Source of the DNA: Paludibaculum fermentans_A
GTDB lineage: Bacteria > Acidobacteriota > Terriglobia > Bryobacterales > Bryobacteraceae
NCBI RefSeq assembly: GCF_051172195.1
Contig: NZ_JBPJAQ010000004.1
Coordinates: 124,001-188,000, forward strand
Reading direction: 5' to 3'
DNA: 64,000 nt
In this document: positions 51,029 through 60,299 of the stretch, piece after piece
Position numbering within the stretch: the stretch's first letter is position 1
Layout of the letters: every line of letters starts with the position of its first letter
Translations under genes and position numbers: made by a program
The notes under the pieces: model-generated
Told to the model about the DNA's origin: nothing
Database searches by the model: none
What the model saw: the letters and a program-made list of their open reading frames with translations, nothing else

Positions 51029-51107
51029 GTTCTTGTTCCTTTCCTGTCTGTTGATGCGTTCTCTAGACGACGGCGGTCAGTGGGGTGTGAAAAGGCAGAA
51101 TCCCGTT

Positions 51108-52307
51108 TCAGGCACCCGGCTTCAGGAACAGGCCCGCGCCGATTTTCGCCGCTTCCGATCCGGCCACAGGATGCAGGTAGTTGCGCTTCGTCTGGTCGCG
51201 CTCGATGACGACGGGCTGGTCTGTGACCTTGGTGCTGACCATTTCGAGGAAGGACGGATCCATATCCTGGTATTCGAGGCGAGCCCCCGTACCGGAACCG
51301 GCCACCCTGCGGTTTGCGGCGAAATAGCTATCGATCACCTTGTAGTGCACCAGTTCCCGGGGCGCGGACGGCGCCGGCGGTCCGCCCTGCCTGCCGGCAC
51401 GGCCTCCGGCATCGGCCAGAGCCGAGGCTCCACCCTGATAGGTCCAGGCGTAGTTGCCGTTTGCGATTACGTTGTTGCGGTAGTCGAAGTCGTCTTTAAT
51501 GCCGGCGGTCCAAACCCCGCTACCGTAGACACCGTCGCAGAAGCAGTTGCGCATGGCATGTCCGCTGCTGCCACCAGTCCAATAGACCACCGAGATCTTC
51601 AGGCCGCGGAAGATGCAGTGATGCACATTGACGCCGTTTCCGTTGGCGATGATGGTGACGTGATTGGGGTTGGTGAGGTCGTCACCCAGGAACGCGCACT
51701 GGGCGATCTCCAGGTCTTCCAGGTCCCTGCGGAGCCGGCTGATGGCGTAGAGGCGTTGAATCAGGCCGGGTTTTGGCGTCTCGACTACGGGCAGGCCCAG
51801 GATCTTCAAGCCCTGAATGGTGACGTGGCTGGTCTCGATCATCATGCCGTCGGCCGCGCCGCCCAGCGGATCGGGCCGCCCGTTCCAGGTCTTGGGCAGC
51901 GGCATGGTGTGGATGAGGGTTGGCATGCGGCCCGTGTGCCATTCGGGGTCGTCCGGCAGCACCTCGGCGCGAAGGGTCAAGCGGCCCGCCCTGGAGAACG
52001 TGCGCCGTTCCGGCTTGAGCAGGGTGGTCTCGCCGACGGTGTAGATGCCTTCGGAGAGCACCACCGTGAGGGGGCCCGATCCGTTATGGCTGTTGACCCG
52101 GCGCGCTGCCTCTGCGAGGGTGCGGAGGGGGCTGGTTTTTGTGCCAGGGTTCGAGTCGGCGCCCACGGCCGGATTCAGATAGAGCGCATCTCCTGATGCC
52201 GTTGGGACGGAGGAGCTCGCCTGGTGGGCCGCCAGCGGCGCTGAGCGAAACACGGAGGCGAGTCCGGCGGCACCGAGGCCGGATTGCATGAGCTGACGTC
52301 TGTTCAT
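51108..52307 (-). CDS. Tat-exported right-handed parallel beta-helix protein
   Basis: 399 residues from the ATG at 52307, with the signal MNRRQLMQSGLGAAGLASVF. DUF1565-like start (ALYLNPAVGADSNPGTKTSP, TLAEAARRV), then beta-helix rungs with many short strand-turn repeats (HVTIQGLKILGLPVV, HVTIIANGNGVNVHHCIFRG, DFDYRNNVIANGNYAW). This fold occurs in pectate-lyase-like enzymes and in surface or carbohydrate-binding proteins; no catalytic set is identifiable. The in-frame upstream ATG (52406) adds a Pro-rich tail and overlaps the sigma factor gene end, and is rejected. Confidence 0.8.
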   Translation of the reverse strand: MNRRQLMQSGLGAAGLASVFRSAPLAAHQASSSVPTASGDALYLNPAVGADSNPGTKTSPLRTLAEAARRVNSHNGSGPLTVVLSEGIYTVGETTLLKPERRTFSRAGRLTLRAEVLPDDPEWHTGRMPTLIHTMPLPKTWNGRPDPLGGAADGMMIETSHVTIQGLKILGLPVVETPKPGLIQRLYAISRLRRDLEDLEIAQCAFLGDDLTNPNHVTIIANGNGVNVHHCIFRGLKISVVYWTGGSSGHAMRNCFCDGVYGSGVWTAGIKDDFDYRNNVIANGNYAWTYQGGASALADAGGRAGRQGGPPAPSAPRELVHYKVIDSYFAANRRVAGSGTGARLEYQDMDPSFLEMVSTKVTDQPVVIERDQTKRNYLHPVAGSEAAKIGAGLFLKPGA

Positions 52308-52365
52308 GAAGTGGTATCTCCGTCCATTGGACGAGGGGCGGAGCGGGTTTGTGAAAGCGCAGGGA

Positions 52366-53217
52366 TCAGGAGTCGAGAGCCGGATGGCCGCCGGCGTCGA
52401 GGGCATCGATCAACCGGCGCGCGAAATCGACGGAAGAGCAGCGCGGGTGGCTGGTGCGGTGCACTTCCAAGGCCCAGCCGGCCTGATCGACCTGACGGAC
52501 CAGGGTGCGGGTTTGCTGGAAAGAAGAGGGGGTCCCTGCAAAGTCACAGGAATCCGCGCGAACCTTGCCGGCGCGCAGCGCGGCGGGCAACTGGCGATTG
52601 CAGGTGCACGGCGCGTCGTCCGACGCGAGACCGCAATAGCGGCGCGTGAACTGGAGGATCGCTTCGCGCGCGTGCTGGAGGTGTTTGCGGAAGAGAGCGG
52701 GGGCGATGTCGAGGGCCTCGGCGGCGTCGGATCCCGGCAACTCCAGGATCTCACCCAGGACATACGCCAGGCGATGGGGGCGGTCGAGGCATTGCAGCAT
52801 GCCAAGAGTGCAGCCCACCTTCACTTCTTCGAGCAGAAGCGATTGCTCGGCGTCGCTCGGCGCGGCCAGGTTGAGCGCCCCACTGAGATCCTCCGCGAAA
52901 CTCTCGAAGCTCAAGTGCAGGCGTTCGACGGTGCTTTTCCGGACGTCCAGGATGTAATTGACCGCCACGCGGTAAGCCCAGGTCTTCAATTTGCTGCGGA
53001 AGTCGAACTGCGAGAGGCGGGTGATGATGCGGACGAGGATTTCCTGTGTGGCATCTTCGGCGTCCTCGCGGTTGCATAACATGCGCAGAGACAGGCCGTA
53101 GATGTCGCCTTGCAGGGCGCGGACCAGGCGTTCGAGGGCGTCACGGTGTCCGGCGACGGCGAGCCGGGCTTCGTCCTCGAGGGGGAGAGGGCTTTCCTGT
53201 TTTTGCTGGTGTTGCAT
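52366..53217 (-). CDS. ECF-like RNA polymerase sigma factor with C-terminal extension
   Basis: 283 residues from the ATG at 53217. Region 2: LVRALQGDIYGLSLRMLCNR, AEDATQEILVRIITRLSQF, SKLKTWAYRVAVNYILDVRK. Region 4: LAYVLGEILELPGSDAAEAL and FRKHLQHAREAILQF. The last 80 residues (after about 205) hold Cys pairs (RRYCGLASDDAPCTCNRQLP) and a helical tail, an extension seen in ECF factors without a separate anti-sigma gene. None adjoins here. The open frame continues upstream past 53217 through the prmA-like fragment, which is not part of the protein. Confidence 0.85.
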   Translation of the reverse strand: MQHQQKQESPLPLEDEARLAVAGHRDALERLVRALQGDIYGLSLRMLCNREDAEDATQEILVRIITRLSQFDFRSKLKTWAYRVAVNYILDVRKSTVERLHLSFESFAEDLSGALNLAAPSDAEQSLLLEEVKVGCTLGMLQCLDRPHRLAYVLGEILELPGSDAAEALDIAPALFRKHLQHAREAILQFTRRYCGLASDDAPCTCNRQLPAALRAGKVRADSCDFAGTPSSFQQTRTLVRQVDQAGWALEVHRTSHPRCSSVDFARRLIDALDAGGHPALDS

Positions 53218-53287
53218 GAAGTGCACCGCTGCCGGCCTGACCGTAGAGTAGCGCTGCGGATTGCTCGCGGGTGGAAGAGATAGTGTA

Positions 53288-53334
53288 GCCGCCAGGGCAC
53301 GGATGCCCGAAGCCGTACCGACGTCCAGGATGGA
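53288..53334 (-). repeat. 47-bp copy of prmA motif I DNA
   Basis: Matches 49881-49927 at 43 of 47 positions, in the same orientation. It encodes ILDVGTASGIRALAA in the frame of the sigma factor ORF but lies upstream of its start. Confidence 0.8.
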
Positions 53335-53561
53335 GTGGGCATACCCCAATCTGGGACTTACGCTGTTTCTCTGGCGCTCACCAATTCAGGGCGAAAGAAT
53401 CGGGCAGCCTTTGTCCCATTTGGCGCGAACGGCTGTAAATCGGGGCGTCTCGAAGAGCTTTTTATCCTGGCGAAAAAACAGCAACTGCCCTCGAACCCCG
53501 GATTCAAATGAGATCGCGCGGGCTTGTCCTGTCATTTTTGATCGGCTAAACTCGCAAAGAT

Positions 53562-54290
53562 ATGAGGGCTATCTATCGATTATTGGTCTTCTCCGCTATC
53601 GCCTCCTGGCTGAGCGGAGCAACCCTGTATTCGAGCGCAACCGTGAGTGTTTTTGTGGATCCCGCCTGGGGTTCAAGTTGCACTCCCGGGACTTCGCAAG
53701 GCACGACCGCGGCTTCGTATTCAATGGCACCGTGCGACCTGCGGCCGGACGTTCCCTTCTCGGACTCTCTGGCGTGGGGGGAGGCGAGCGTGGTAAATGC
53801 TTTGCCTTTCGGCCTGACTATGATGGTTTTCGCCGGGGGCACGAGCCACCCAGATGCCATGGCCAGTGCGTGGTTTTCGATGCTGTACCCAGGATTGGAC
53901 ATCGGGAAACTCTACGCGCTCGACCTCACCTATCTGGTTGATTCCGACTGGGACAGCGCATTCTCCTCCGGCCAAGTCTATGTGGAGGGCGTGCCTATTC
54001 TGGAAGTTGACCCGAACAAACGCTTTCAACACCATGTAGTGCGTGTGCGAACCGGCCCATTTCTAGGTGCAGCCGGCGGCGCGGTTACGCCTCCAGTGCA
54101 CTTCGGTGCAGAGATATCTCCTCTGCTGCCGATTGGCGGAAGGATAACGGCAACATTCACTCTCAAGAGCTTGGACCTACTCACCGTGCCGGAGCCGGGG
54201 AGTGGAATCGTCTGCGGAGGAGGAATGTTATTCCTGGCAATCCTGAGGCTCCTCAAGCTCCGGCAATCTGAACGGCAACAGACGAACTGA
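53562..54290 (+). CDS. PEP-CTERM surface protein
   Basis: 242 residues: signal peptide (RLLVFSAIASWLSGATLYSS), a beta-rich body of about 185 residues with no recognised family, and a PEP-CTERM tail (LTVPEPGSGIVCGGGMLFLA then ILRLLKLRQSER). The tail directs exosortase processing. Four Cys in the body may form disulfides. It is divergent from the sigma factor gene, whose product might control it; that is inference. Confidence 0.8.
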   Translation: MRAIYRLLVFSAIASWLSGATLYSSATVSVFVDPAWGSSCTPGTSQGTTAASYSMAPCDLRPDVPFSDSLAWGEASVVNALPFGLTMMVFAGGTSHPDAMASAWFSMLYPGLDIGKLYALDLTYLVDSDWDSAFSSGQVYVEGVPILEVDPNKRFQHHVVRVRTGPFLGAAGGAVTPPVHFGAEISPLLPIGGRITATFTLKSLDLLTVPEPGSGIVCGGGMLFLAILRLLKLRQSERQQTN

Positions 54291-54404
54291 ATTGAGACGG
54301 ATGAAAGTGTGTTGACCAGGACTGCAGGATCCGGTATCAGCCGAGATACCCGTATCCAGCGGTCATACGGATGGTGGTTCCAGGGCCACCTGCTATCGTG
54401 CTGG

Positions 54405-54431
54405 AGGGCCGGCCGGGTGGCTACCGGCCCT
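54405..54431. terminator. hairpin between convergent PEP-CTERM and DUF4097 genes
   Basis: AGGGCCGG (54405-54412) pairs perfectly with CCGGCCCT (54424-54431), 11-base loop; it overlaps the DUF4097 stop codon. Confidence 0.6.
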
Positions 54432-55914
54432 TCAGCAACTCAATGCCGCCATTGTTATTGGTGACCTGGAGACTGCAGCCGCCCTGGCCGAGTTTGCCCC
54501 GGACGGAGGACTGGTTGAGTTCCCCTTGGATACTGAGGGGGAAGTCGGAGCGGATGCCTCCGAAGCTGGTGCTGGCCACTACATCGTAATTGGCGGATTC
54601 CGGCAGGGTGAGGCGGACCTGGGCGAAGGAAGTCCGGATGTCGGCGGGTTGGCAACCACGGCCGGCGAGTTGGGCGGAGACGGCTCCGTTTTGGGATTGG
54701 ACGGAGACTGGACCTTTGGCGCCTCTCAGGTTGACCGAGCCGAAGGAGTTCTTAACTGTGATCTTGCCTCCGGCGTTGTCCACGGTCACGCCTCCATTGT
54801 TGTCTGTCACGGTGACCTCGCCGGTTACGGATTGGAGATCGACCTGCCCAAAGGAGGTCTGGACGGCGGCCGAACCGCCGATGGAGGAAGCGTTGACGGC
54901 TCCATTGCCGGAGCTGACTTTCAGGAAGCCCTTGACCTGACGGACGACCACGGGGGCAAAGGTGGTGGTGAGATCGGCCGAGGCGGCGTCTTCCACGTCG
55001 ATTTCGCCGTTCTGGTTTACCAGGTAGGCATGGCGGGCCACGTGACGGAGGGTGATCTTCCCAAAGGTGGTGCGCAGGTTGGCGGCACCCGCGACGGAAC
55101 TGGCATCGATGGCGGCATTGGTGGAGTTGACGGTGAGGTCCCCCTTCACCTGGCGGGCGGTGACCTGGGCGAAAGAGTTCGACAGGTTAGCCGGGCCGCT
55201 GTCGTCGAGGACGATCTCGCCGTTCTTGTTGACGACGGTGGTGGTTTTGCCGATGCGGGTGAGGCGGACGGCGCCGAAGCCGTTGGTGACATTGGCGAGC
55301 CCGGCGGCATCGGTGATGGTGACGGCACCGTTGGTGCTGCGGACGGTGACATCGCCTTTGTGGCGGGTGACGTCGACGGCACCAAACCGGTTTTCGATGC
55401 CGGCATTGCCGCCGCTGTCGTCGAGGCGGACGGCTCCGTTGGCGCCGGAGATCTGGACACCAGCGTTCATGCCGGAGGCGGCGATGGAGCCGAAGGCATT
55501 CGAGACATCGAGGGAGGCCGATTGCGGCATCTCGATGTCATAACTGACGGAGTATGAGATATTGTTGCGGCGCAGGCGGCGGAAGAGGCCGCCCTGGGCG
55601 GAGTCGTCCGGGTAGACGGTGGCGACACGGGCGCCGTCGGCGGTGGCTCCGGCCTCGATGCGGATCTCGTTGAGGAGGGCGTCAGCCTGCGCGCGATCCT
55701 CGGCGGCGACACGGATGGTGGCGCGGACCGAGACGTCTCCGCGGGCGGCGCCGCGCACATTCACCGGGCCGAATTTGTTTTCGACGCGAAGCCGTTGACC
55801 GGGCTTGAGAACGAGGGTCTTGCTGACTTCCCGGGAGACCTCCTGCTGGGCTCCGAAGGCAAATGCGCAAGCGACAAAGGCGGCGCTAAAGACTATTCTG
55901 TTTCGAACCGGCAT
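54421..55914 (-). CDS. secreted DUF4097-type beta-helix protein
   Basis: 497 residues with signal peptide (VFSAAFVACAFAFGAQ). The body is a long array of about 20-residue beta-helix rungs such as VRLDDSGGNAGIENRFGAVD, VTVRSTNGAVTITDAAGLAN, LTVNSTNAAIDASSVAGAAN and VTVTDNNGGVTVDNAGGKIT, the DUF4097/DUF2807 type found in putative adhesins. It overlaps the end of the upstream anti-sigma gene by 29 bases, so sigma, anti-sigma and this protein form one operon. It may be the output or the sensor of that ECF system. Confidence 0.87.
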   Translation of the reverse strand: MPVRNRIVFSAAFVACAFAFGAQQEVSREVSKTLVLKPGQRLRVENKFGPVNVRGAARGDVSVRATIRVAAEDRAQADALLNEIRIEAGATADGARVATVYPDDSAQGGLFRRLRRNNISYSVSYDIEMPQSASLDVSNAFGSIAASGMNAGVQISGANGAVRLDDSGGNAGIENRFGAVDVTRHKGDVTVRSTNGAVTITDAAGLANVTNGFGAVRLTRIGKTTTVVNKNGEIVLDDSGPANLSNSFAQVTARQVKGDLTVNSTNAAIDASSVAGAANLRTTFGKITLRHVARHAYLVNQNGEIDVEDAASADLTTTFAPVVVRQVKGFLKVSSGNGAVNASSIGGSAAVQTSFGQVDLQSVTGEVTVTDNNGGVTVDNAGGKITVKNSFGSVNLRGAKGPVSVQSQNGAVSAQLAGRGCQPADIRTSFAQVRLTLPESANYDVVASTSFGGIRSDFPLSIQGELNQSSVRGKLGQGGCSLQVTNNNGGIELLKGR

Positions 55915-56530
55915 AATTCAGAACCTCTTGAAGGGTGCGCTGCTTCTCGTGAAGCAGGGCTGCGAGCTGGTTTTGGACCTGGGCGTTCAGACGGTTTCCG
56001 GCGGCGGCGGCGCGTGTTTCGGCGATGGCCTGATCGAGCAGGAGGAGTTTGTCGCGGTAAGCAGACATGGCCTGCAGGCGATCGTCATTGAGGGCGGGTT
56101 GGGCCAACTGATTGAGCTTCTCGATGGACTGGACATAAGCGGAGCGGGAGGTCTCGACCTGCTGAAGGGTCTGGGCGGTGATGAAGTCCCTGCTGAGCCC
56201 GGGCTGTGCGCCACCACGGCGGACGTACCAGAGGACCGGGAGCGCGAGGAGCAGCAGCGCGGCGATGGCGGCCCAGACGCGATAGGAGGGGCGAAGGCTG
56301 CGCACGGGCCGGGCGGGTTCGGACTGGATGGCGGATTCGACACGGGTCCAGAGATCCGGGGCGTCCCACTGGCGGCGGCGGGCGGCGGCCCATTGGGCGA
56401 CCTGTTCAAAGGCTTCGAGTTCGCGGCGGCAGGGGTCGCAGTGTTCCGCGTGGCGGCGGGCGGCGGCGAGGTCATCGGGCGACGCAGTGTCGAGAGCGAG
56501 TTGGAAGCGGGCGCAATCGATGTCGTGCAT
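55886..56530 (-). CDS. zf-HC2 anti-sigma factor
   Basis: 214 residues. Zinc motif H-x3-C-x2-C at His 27, Cys 31, Cys 34 (RRHAEHCDPC). One transmembrane helix (about 85-103, VWAAIAALLLLALPVLWYV). The outer part is a long helical hairpin (RSAYVQSIEKLNQLAQPALN, LLLLDQAIAETRAAAAGNRL, KQRTLQEVLNYA), probably a coiled coil. It begins three bases after the sigma gene and overlaps the next. It should sequester the ECF factor below. Confidence 0.87.
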   Translation of the reverse strand: MHDIDCARFQLALDTASPDDLAAARRHAEHCDPCRRELEAFEQVAQWAAARRRQWDAPDLWTRVESAIQSEPARPVRSLRPSYRVWAAIAALLLLALPVLWYVRRGGAQPGLSRDFITAQTLQQVETSRSAYVQSIEKLNQLAQPALNDDRLQAMSAYRDKLLLLDQAIAETRAAAAGNRLNAQVQNQLAALLHEKQRTLQEVLNYAGSKQNSL

Positions 56531-56533
56531 GGG

Positions 56534-57130
56534 TTAGTAGTCCTCCCGCCGGGTGAGAAGCGCCTGGCGGAGCTGGCGCCGGGCTTCGCAGAGGCGGCTG
56601 CGCGAAGTTCCGGAATCGATGTCGAGGATGGAGGCGATCTCGGGGTGGGAGAAGCCTTCGCTTTCGGCGAGGAGAAAGACCTCGCGCAGGATGGGGCTGA
56701 GACAGGTGAGGGCCTGTTCGAGGACGAGGGTGAGCGTGGGATCGACGCCCGGAGAGGAGTGGACATCGAGCTCGTCGGAAGAGTGTTCGAAGCGGCGGCT
56801 ATGGCGGCTGGCCATATCGCGGCAGGTATTGATAAGAATGCGGCAGAGCCAGGTGGCGAGCGTGCAGTTGCCGTGAAAGGTACCGATGTGGCGATAGGCT
56901 TTCAGGAAGGTTTCCTGGACGGCATCCTCGGCGTCCTGACGGCGCCGGAGGAGGTTCCAGGCGACCGATTTGAGGCGAGGGCTATGCAGACGGAAGAGCT
57001 CCTCGAAGGCGGAGACTTCGCGCAGGCGGCAGCGCTGAGCCAGCGGGGCGTCCTCAGGAGGGCCGGATTGGGGTGGTCCTGACAATCGATTGGCTGCCGT
57101 CACCGGCATGGCTAAAGTGACCATGCTCAT
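56534..57130 (-). CDS. ECF RNA polymerase sigma factor
   Basis: 198 residues with region 2 (FEELFRLHSPRLKSVAWNLL, AEDAVQETFLKAYRHIGTF, CTLATWLCRILINTCRDM) and region 4 (LREVFLLAESEGFSHPEIAS followed by ILDIDSGTSRSRLCEARRQL). It heads the operon with the zf-HC2 anti-sigma factor and DUF4097 protein. The start used keeps a 30-residue loose N-terminus; an internal start is possible. Upstream 145 bases to the next gene hold its promoter, which is not recognisable. Confidence 0.9.
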   Translation of the reverse strand: MSMVTLAMPVTAANRLSGPPQSGPPEDAPLAQRCRLREVSAFEELFRLHSPRLKSVAWNLLRRRQDAEDAVQETFLKAYRHIGTFHGNCTLATWLCRILINTCRDMASRHSRRFEHSSDELDVHSSPGVDPTLTLVLEQALTCLSPILREVFLLAESEGFSHPEIASILDIDSGTSRSRLCEARRQLRQALLTRREDY

Positions 57131-57275
57131 TTCGTTCCGCCCTACAGACGGTTGAGGGGGCGGAAGTGTTCGACGGGTGAGTGTACTTTTCTATTAGCGC
57201 ATGGCGGGCGGGGGATTCCACAGCAGTGTTCCGGGTGGGGAGATTCGCCGGCTGAGGTGGGGGGTGGATTCAGTG

Positions 57276-57659
57276 CTATTCCGGCGGGCGGTGCGCGTCA
57301 CGCTCCAGGTGGAACCAGTGGAGGAGTCCTCCGATGATGGCCATATTGCTGAGCAGGCTGGCGATGGGACTGCCTCCCGCATCGGGCGTAAAGAAGCGGG
57401 GGAGGATGCCGAAGATGCTGCCTAACGCGAGGTAGGCAATGAGCGCGGCCAAGGCCCAGTGCGTTTTGTGGCCGAAGACGATCATGGCGGCAGCGGACAT
57501 CTGGACGACGCCGCCCAGCGCCAAGGTGTGGATGTCGGTGTCCCAGTTGGCCCTGGGGGAGACCTCGATGACGAAGCCGGTGGCGCTGAGGGTTTCCGCC
57601 AGGCCGGAGAGGAAGAACGACATGGCGATGAGAATTCTGGCGAAGGCGCGAAGGGTCAT
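57276..57659 (-). CDS. small four-helix membrane protein (DoxX/DUF4345-like topology)
   Basis: 127 residues with four hydrophobic segments: FARILIAMSFFLSGLAETL, ALGGVVQMSAAAMIVFG, WALAALIAYLALGSIFGILP and SLLSNMAIIGGLLHWFHL. Length and spacing resemble the DoxX superfamily, but no diagnostic motif is seen, so the family is tentative. The ATG at 57659 is the first that fits; the 200-base frame upstream is Pro/His/Ser-rich and not protein-like. No partner gene is obvious. Confidence 0.65.
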   Translation of the reverse strand: MTLRAFARILIAMSFFLSGLAETLSATGFVIEVSPRANWDTDIHTLALGGVVQMSAAAMIVFGHKTHWALAALIAYLALGSIFGILPRFFTPDAGGSPIASLLSNMAIIGGLLHWFHLERDAHRPPE

Positions 57660-57864
57660 GGCCGGGCCGGAATTCGGGGATCCAGGGCCTGGGCGGTGCG
57701 GTGGGGAGTCGGTTGGGTGGGAGGTCGGGTGCCCGGAGGCAGCGGAGGCCGGCCGTGGATCCGTAGAGATGTAGTCGCCGTCGTGATGTCCGCCTCCTTT
57801 CCCTGTAAAACTCGTTCGCGCGGCCGAACAAGCGGCCTGGCGGTGGTTGTGATGGCCCTGCCGG

Positions 57865-60060
57865 CTAGTAGAAGAACCGGCCGATGCTGATGAAGATCTT
57901 GCGCTCGCCACGTTCACCCACGCTGCCACCCAGGAAGACGACCCCGATGGGGGTCTCGCGAATGAGTCCGGCCACGCCATCGTTGAAGGGCCGCAGAGGG
58001 TCGCCCGCATTGAAGGCATTGCCTGTTTCGTAACCTACGACGGCGCGAAAGCCTTTCAGGAACGAGACCCGCTCCTTGGCGAGCGAGTGCATCACATAGA
58101 ACCCGTTGTAGTAGTAGTGATTGCCGATGAGCTGGTAGTGGGCGAGCGCGGCAAGGCGATTTGGACCTCCCAAAGTGAAGGGCGGCCAGCCCTGGCCATT
58201 GCTGACGGTGGTGCCGCCGCTGGCCGATTCGACAATCGAGTAGGATTCGCTGAGCTGCCGGGCATAGGCGATGCGCGTTTCGAGGATGGGGAACTGCTTC
58301 CGTGCACCGGGCCAGCGATCGACCCACTGCCCATCGAAGGTAAAGCTGAGCCCGCGAGTGGGCACGATGTGGTCCATGCGGTCATAGGCGAAGCGCACGC
58401 GCGCGGCCCTGGCCTGGCCGCTGAGCGGTTGGGCGCCGGAGGTCCCGCTGGTGACATAGGTGTGGAGCCTGCTGACCTTGTAGCCCACGCGAACTTCCCC
58501 GAACCGGCCGGCGGAGTAGCCAAGGTCGAAGGTGCCGCCGGTCTCCCTGACCTTGTACGAGTAGAGGGAGGTGCTGCCATGGTTGTAGAAATCCTGCGAT
58601 CGCTGGGTGAGGAACCAGCCTGGGGCCATGAAGAAGCGGGATTGCCTGAGGCGAGCGTAGTATTCGGTGGCGGCGCGGTTGTCGGTGCCGAGGCTGAAAT
58701 CGGTGCGCCATTCAGAATTTGGAATCAGCAGGTCCATGATGGTGAGGCGGCCCGCGATGCCTAGTTTCAGGCCTTCCGAGTTGGAGCCGGAGACGAATAC
58801 GCCGGTGTTGAGAAACGGCGGGCCGTAGTGTTTGGGGTGAACCCTGACCTGAATGCCCTGGCGACCGTCCCGCTGCAGGAAGCCGTAGTCGGCCGATTTG
58901 TAGCGACCTAGGCCGCTGATCTGCGTGAGCTGATCCTCGAGGTCCGGCTGGGTGAGGGGCACGCCGAGTTTGCCGCTGAGGCTATCGGGGAGACGTTCGT
59001 CGCGGATACCGACCATGCCGCGCACCTCAAGAAACTCGGGCTGGATCCATTCCGGCCGGCGGCGGCTGGCGCGAACGGCCTGGAGAGCGGCCCATTCCGG
59101 CTCGCTGACGGCGAGGGTTTGGAGGAAGCGCCGCTTGCGGTCGGCCTCTTCGTAGCCGCGATCGGCCAGTTCGGTGCTTTGGCTGTAGCTGCTGCCTGAG
59201 AAACCGGCGAGATCTGGAAGGAGAATGAGATCGGCCTTGCCCAGGTTCTTCATATTGCGTTTTTCGTTGGCGGAAACCATGATGCCGAGGGAGCGCCGTA
59301 CGGCCGAGAGCAGGTTGTCGTAGCCGCCATCGGTTTCGGAGGTGTCGAGGCCAACGGCGATTACCACGTCAGCACCCATCCCGCGCACGACATCCACGGG
59401 CAGGTTGTTGACCACCCCGCCGTCGACCAACACCTGGCTGCCCAGCCGAAGCGGGGCGAACACGCCGGGGATCGACATGGTGGCGCGGAGGGCATCGAAC
59501 AAGGAACCGGAGGAGAAGATGACCTCCTGGCCGCGGACGAGATCGGTGGCCACGGAACGGAAGGGGATGGGCAGAAGATCAAAGCTCTTCATTTGCTCGT
59601 AGGGCGAGGTGGCGCGGCTGATGACCAACCCCACGCCATGCCCCGGGGAGAGGCCCATGGGCAACTTGAAGCCACCCTTCAAGCCAACTTCGATGGCGGT
59701 GGGAAATTGGCGGCGGTCCTCTTTGCGGCGGAAGGAGAGGCTTTGAAAGGGAGTATTGACGCGGAGGGTAGCGGGCCAATCGATGGCGTCGACGAAGGCG
59801 GTGATCTCTTCGGGCGAACGGCCAGTAGCGTAGAGGGCTCCCATGAGTGCGCCCATGCTCGTGCCGGCGATGTAGTCTACCGGGATGTGGTGCTCATCGA
59901 GCCAGCGGATGACGCCGACATGGACCAGCCCATTGGCGGAGCCGCCGGCAAGGACGAGGCCCACCCTGGGCCGGGGCGTCGACTGGGGCGACGCCTGCGG
60001 CAGGGCGGGGCTGGCCGATGTCAATACGGCCACGGTCAGGATGAATATTGACGCTCTCAC
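57865..60060 (-). CDS. patatin-like phospholipase with surface-antigen/BamA-type barrel
   Basis: 731 residues. Signal peptide (ILTVAVLTSASPALPQ), patatin domain (about 33-305) with nucleophile motif GTSMG (Ser 68) and the Asp of LVDGGVVNN, one POTRA-like domain (about 320-400), then a beta-barrel to the end (IFISIGRFFY). This is the type Vd autotransporter (PlpD-like) layout, which displays a lipase outside the cell. The oxyanion loop reads LAGGSANGLVHVG where most patatins have GGGARG, so the conserved Arg is Asn here. It is divergent from the DksA-like gene. Confidence 0.88.
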   Translation of the reverse strand: MRASIFILTVAVLTSASPALPQASPQSTPRPRVGLVLAGGSANGLVHVGVIRWLDEHHIPVDYIAGTSMGALMGALYATGRSPEEITAFVDAIDWPATLRVNTPFQSLSFRRKEDRRQFPTAIEVGLKGGFKLPMGLSPGHGVGLVISRATSPYEQMKSFDLLPIPFRSVATDLVRGQEVIFSSGSLFDALRATMSIPGVFAPLRLGSQVLVDGGVVNNLPVDVVRGMGADVVIAVGLDTSETDGGYDNLLSAVRRSLGIMVSANEKRNMKNLGKADLILLPDLAGFSGSSYSQSTELADRGYEEADRKRRFLQTLAVSEPEWAALQAVRASRRRPEWIQPEFLEVRGMVGIRDERLPDSLSGKLGVPLTQPDLEDQLTQISGLGRYKSADYGFLQRDGRQGIQVRVHPKHYGPPFLNTGVFVSGSNSEGLKLGIAGRLTIMDLLIPNSEWRTDFSLGTDNRAATEYYARLRQSRFFMAPGWFLTQRSQDFYNHGSTSLYSYKVRETGGTFDLGYSAGRFGEVRVGYKVSRLHTYVTSGTSGAQPLSGQARAARVRFAYDRMDHIVPTRGLSFTFDGQWVDRWPGARKQFPILETRIAYARQLSESYSIVESASGGTTVSNGQGWPPFTLGGPNRLAALAHYQLIGNHYYYNGFYVMHSLAKERVSFLKGFRAVVGYETGNAFNAGDPLRPFNDGVAGLIRETPIGVVFLGGSVGERGERKIFISIGRFFY

Positions 60061-60289
60061 CTATCTCCTCAGTGGATTGGGCTCCGCGCCATTTGAGACG
60101 GGAGAGTCCGAAGCAGGACCGGCCAGACTCTGGCGGCCTGGTCGCGAGTATCCGAAGACAAGGAAGCATGCCGAGGGCCGAAGCTGGCGGTCTGGCTTCC
60201 CGCGGCGAAAGGAACCGGGCTTAGCTGGTCCGGAGCAGTGAGTTGGGCCGGTGCGTGCAAGGAACAGGTGCAGCAGAGAGGCGCTGCCT

Positions 60290-60293
60290 GGAG
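60290..60293 (+). promoter_or_regulatory. ribosome binding site of the DksA/TraR-like gene
   Basis: GGAG six bases before ATG 60300 selects this start over the in-frame ATG at 60243. Confidence 0.65.
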
Positions 60294-60299
60294 ATCAGT

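Noticed and set aside
53220..53349. N-terminal extension of the sigma factor containing a methyltransferase motif
   Set aside because: The motif comes from a 47-bp prmA duplicate; the sigma protein begins at ATG 53217.
55805..57082. 425-residue plus-strand frame
   Set aside because: Covers the reverse strand of the sigma/anti-sigma pair; Gly/Glu/Ala-rich shadow.
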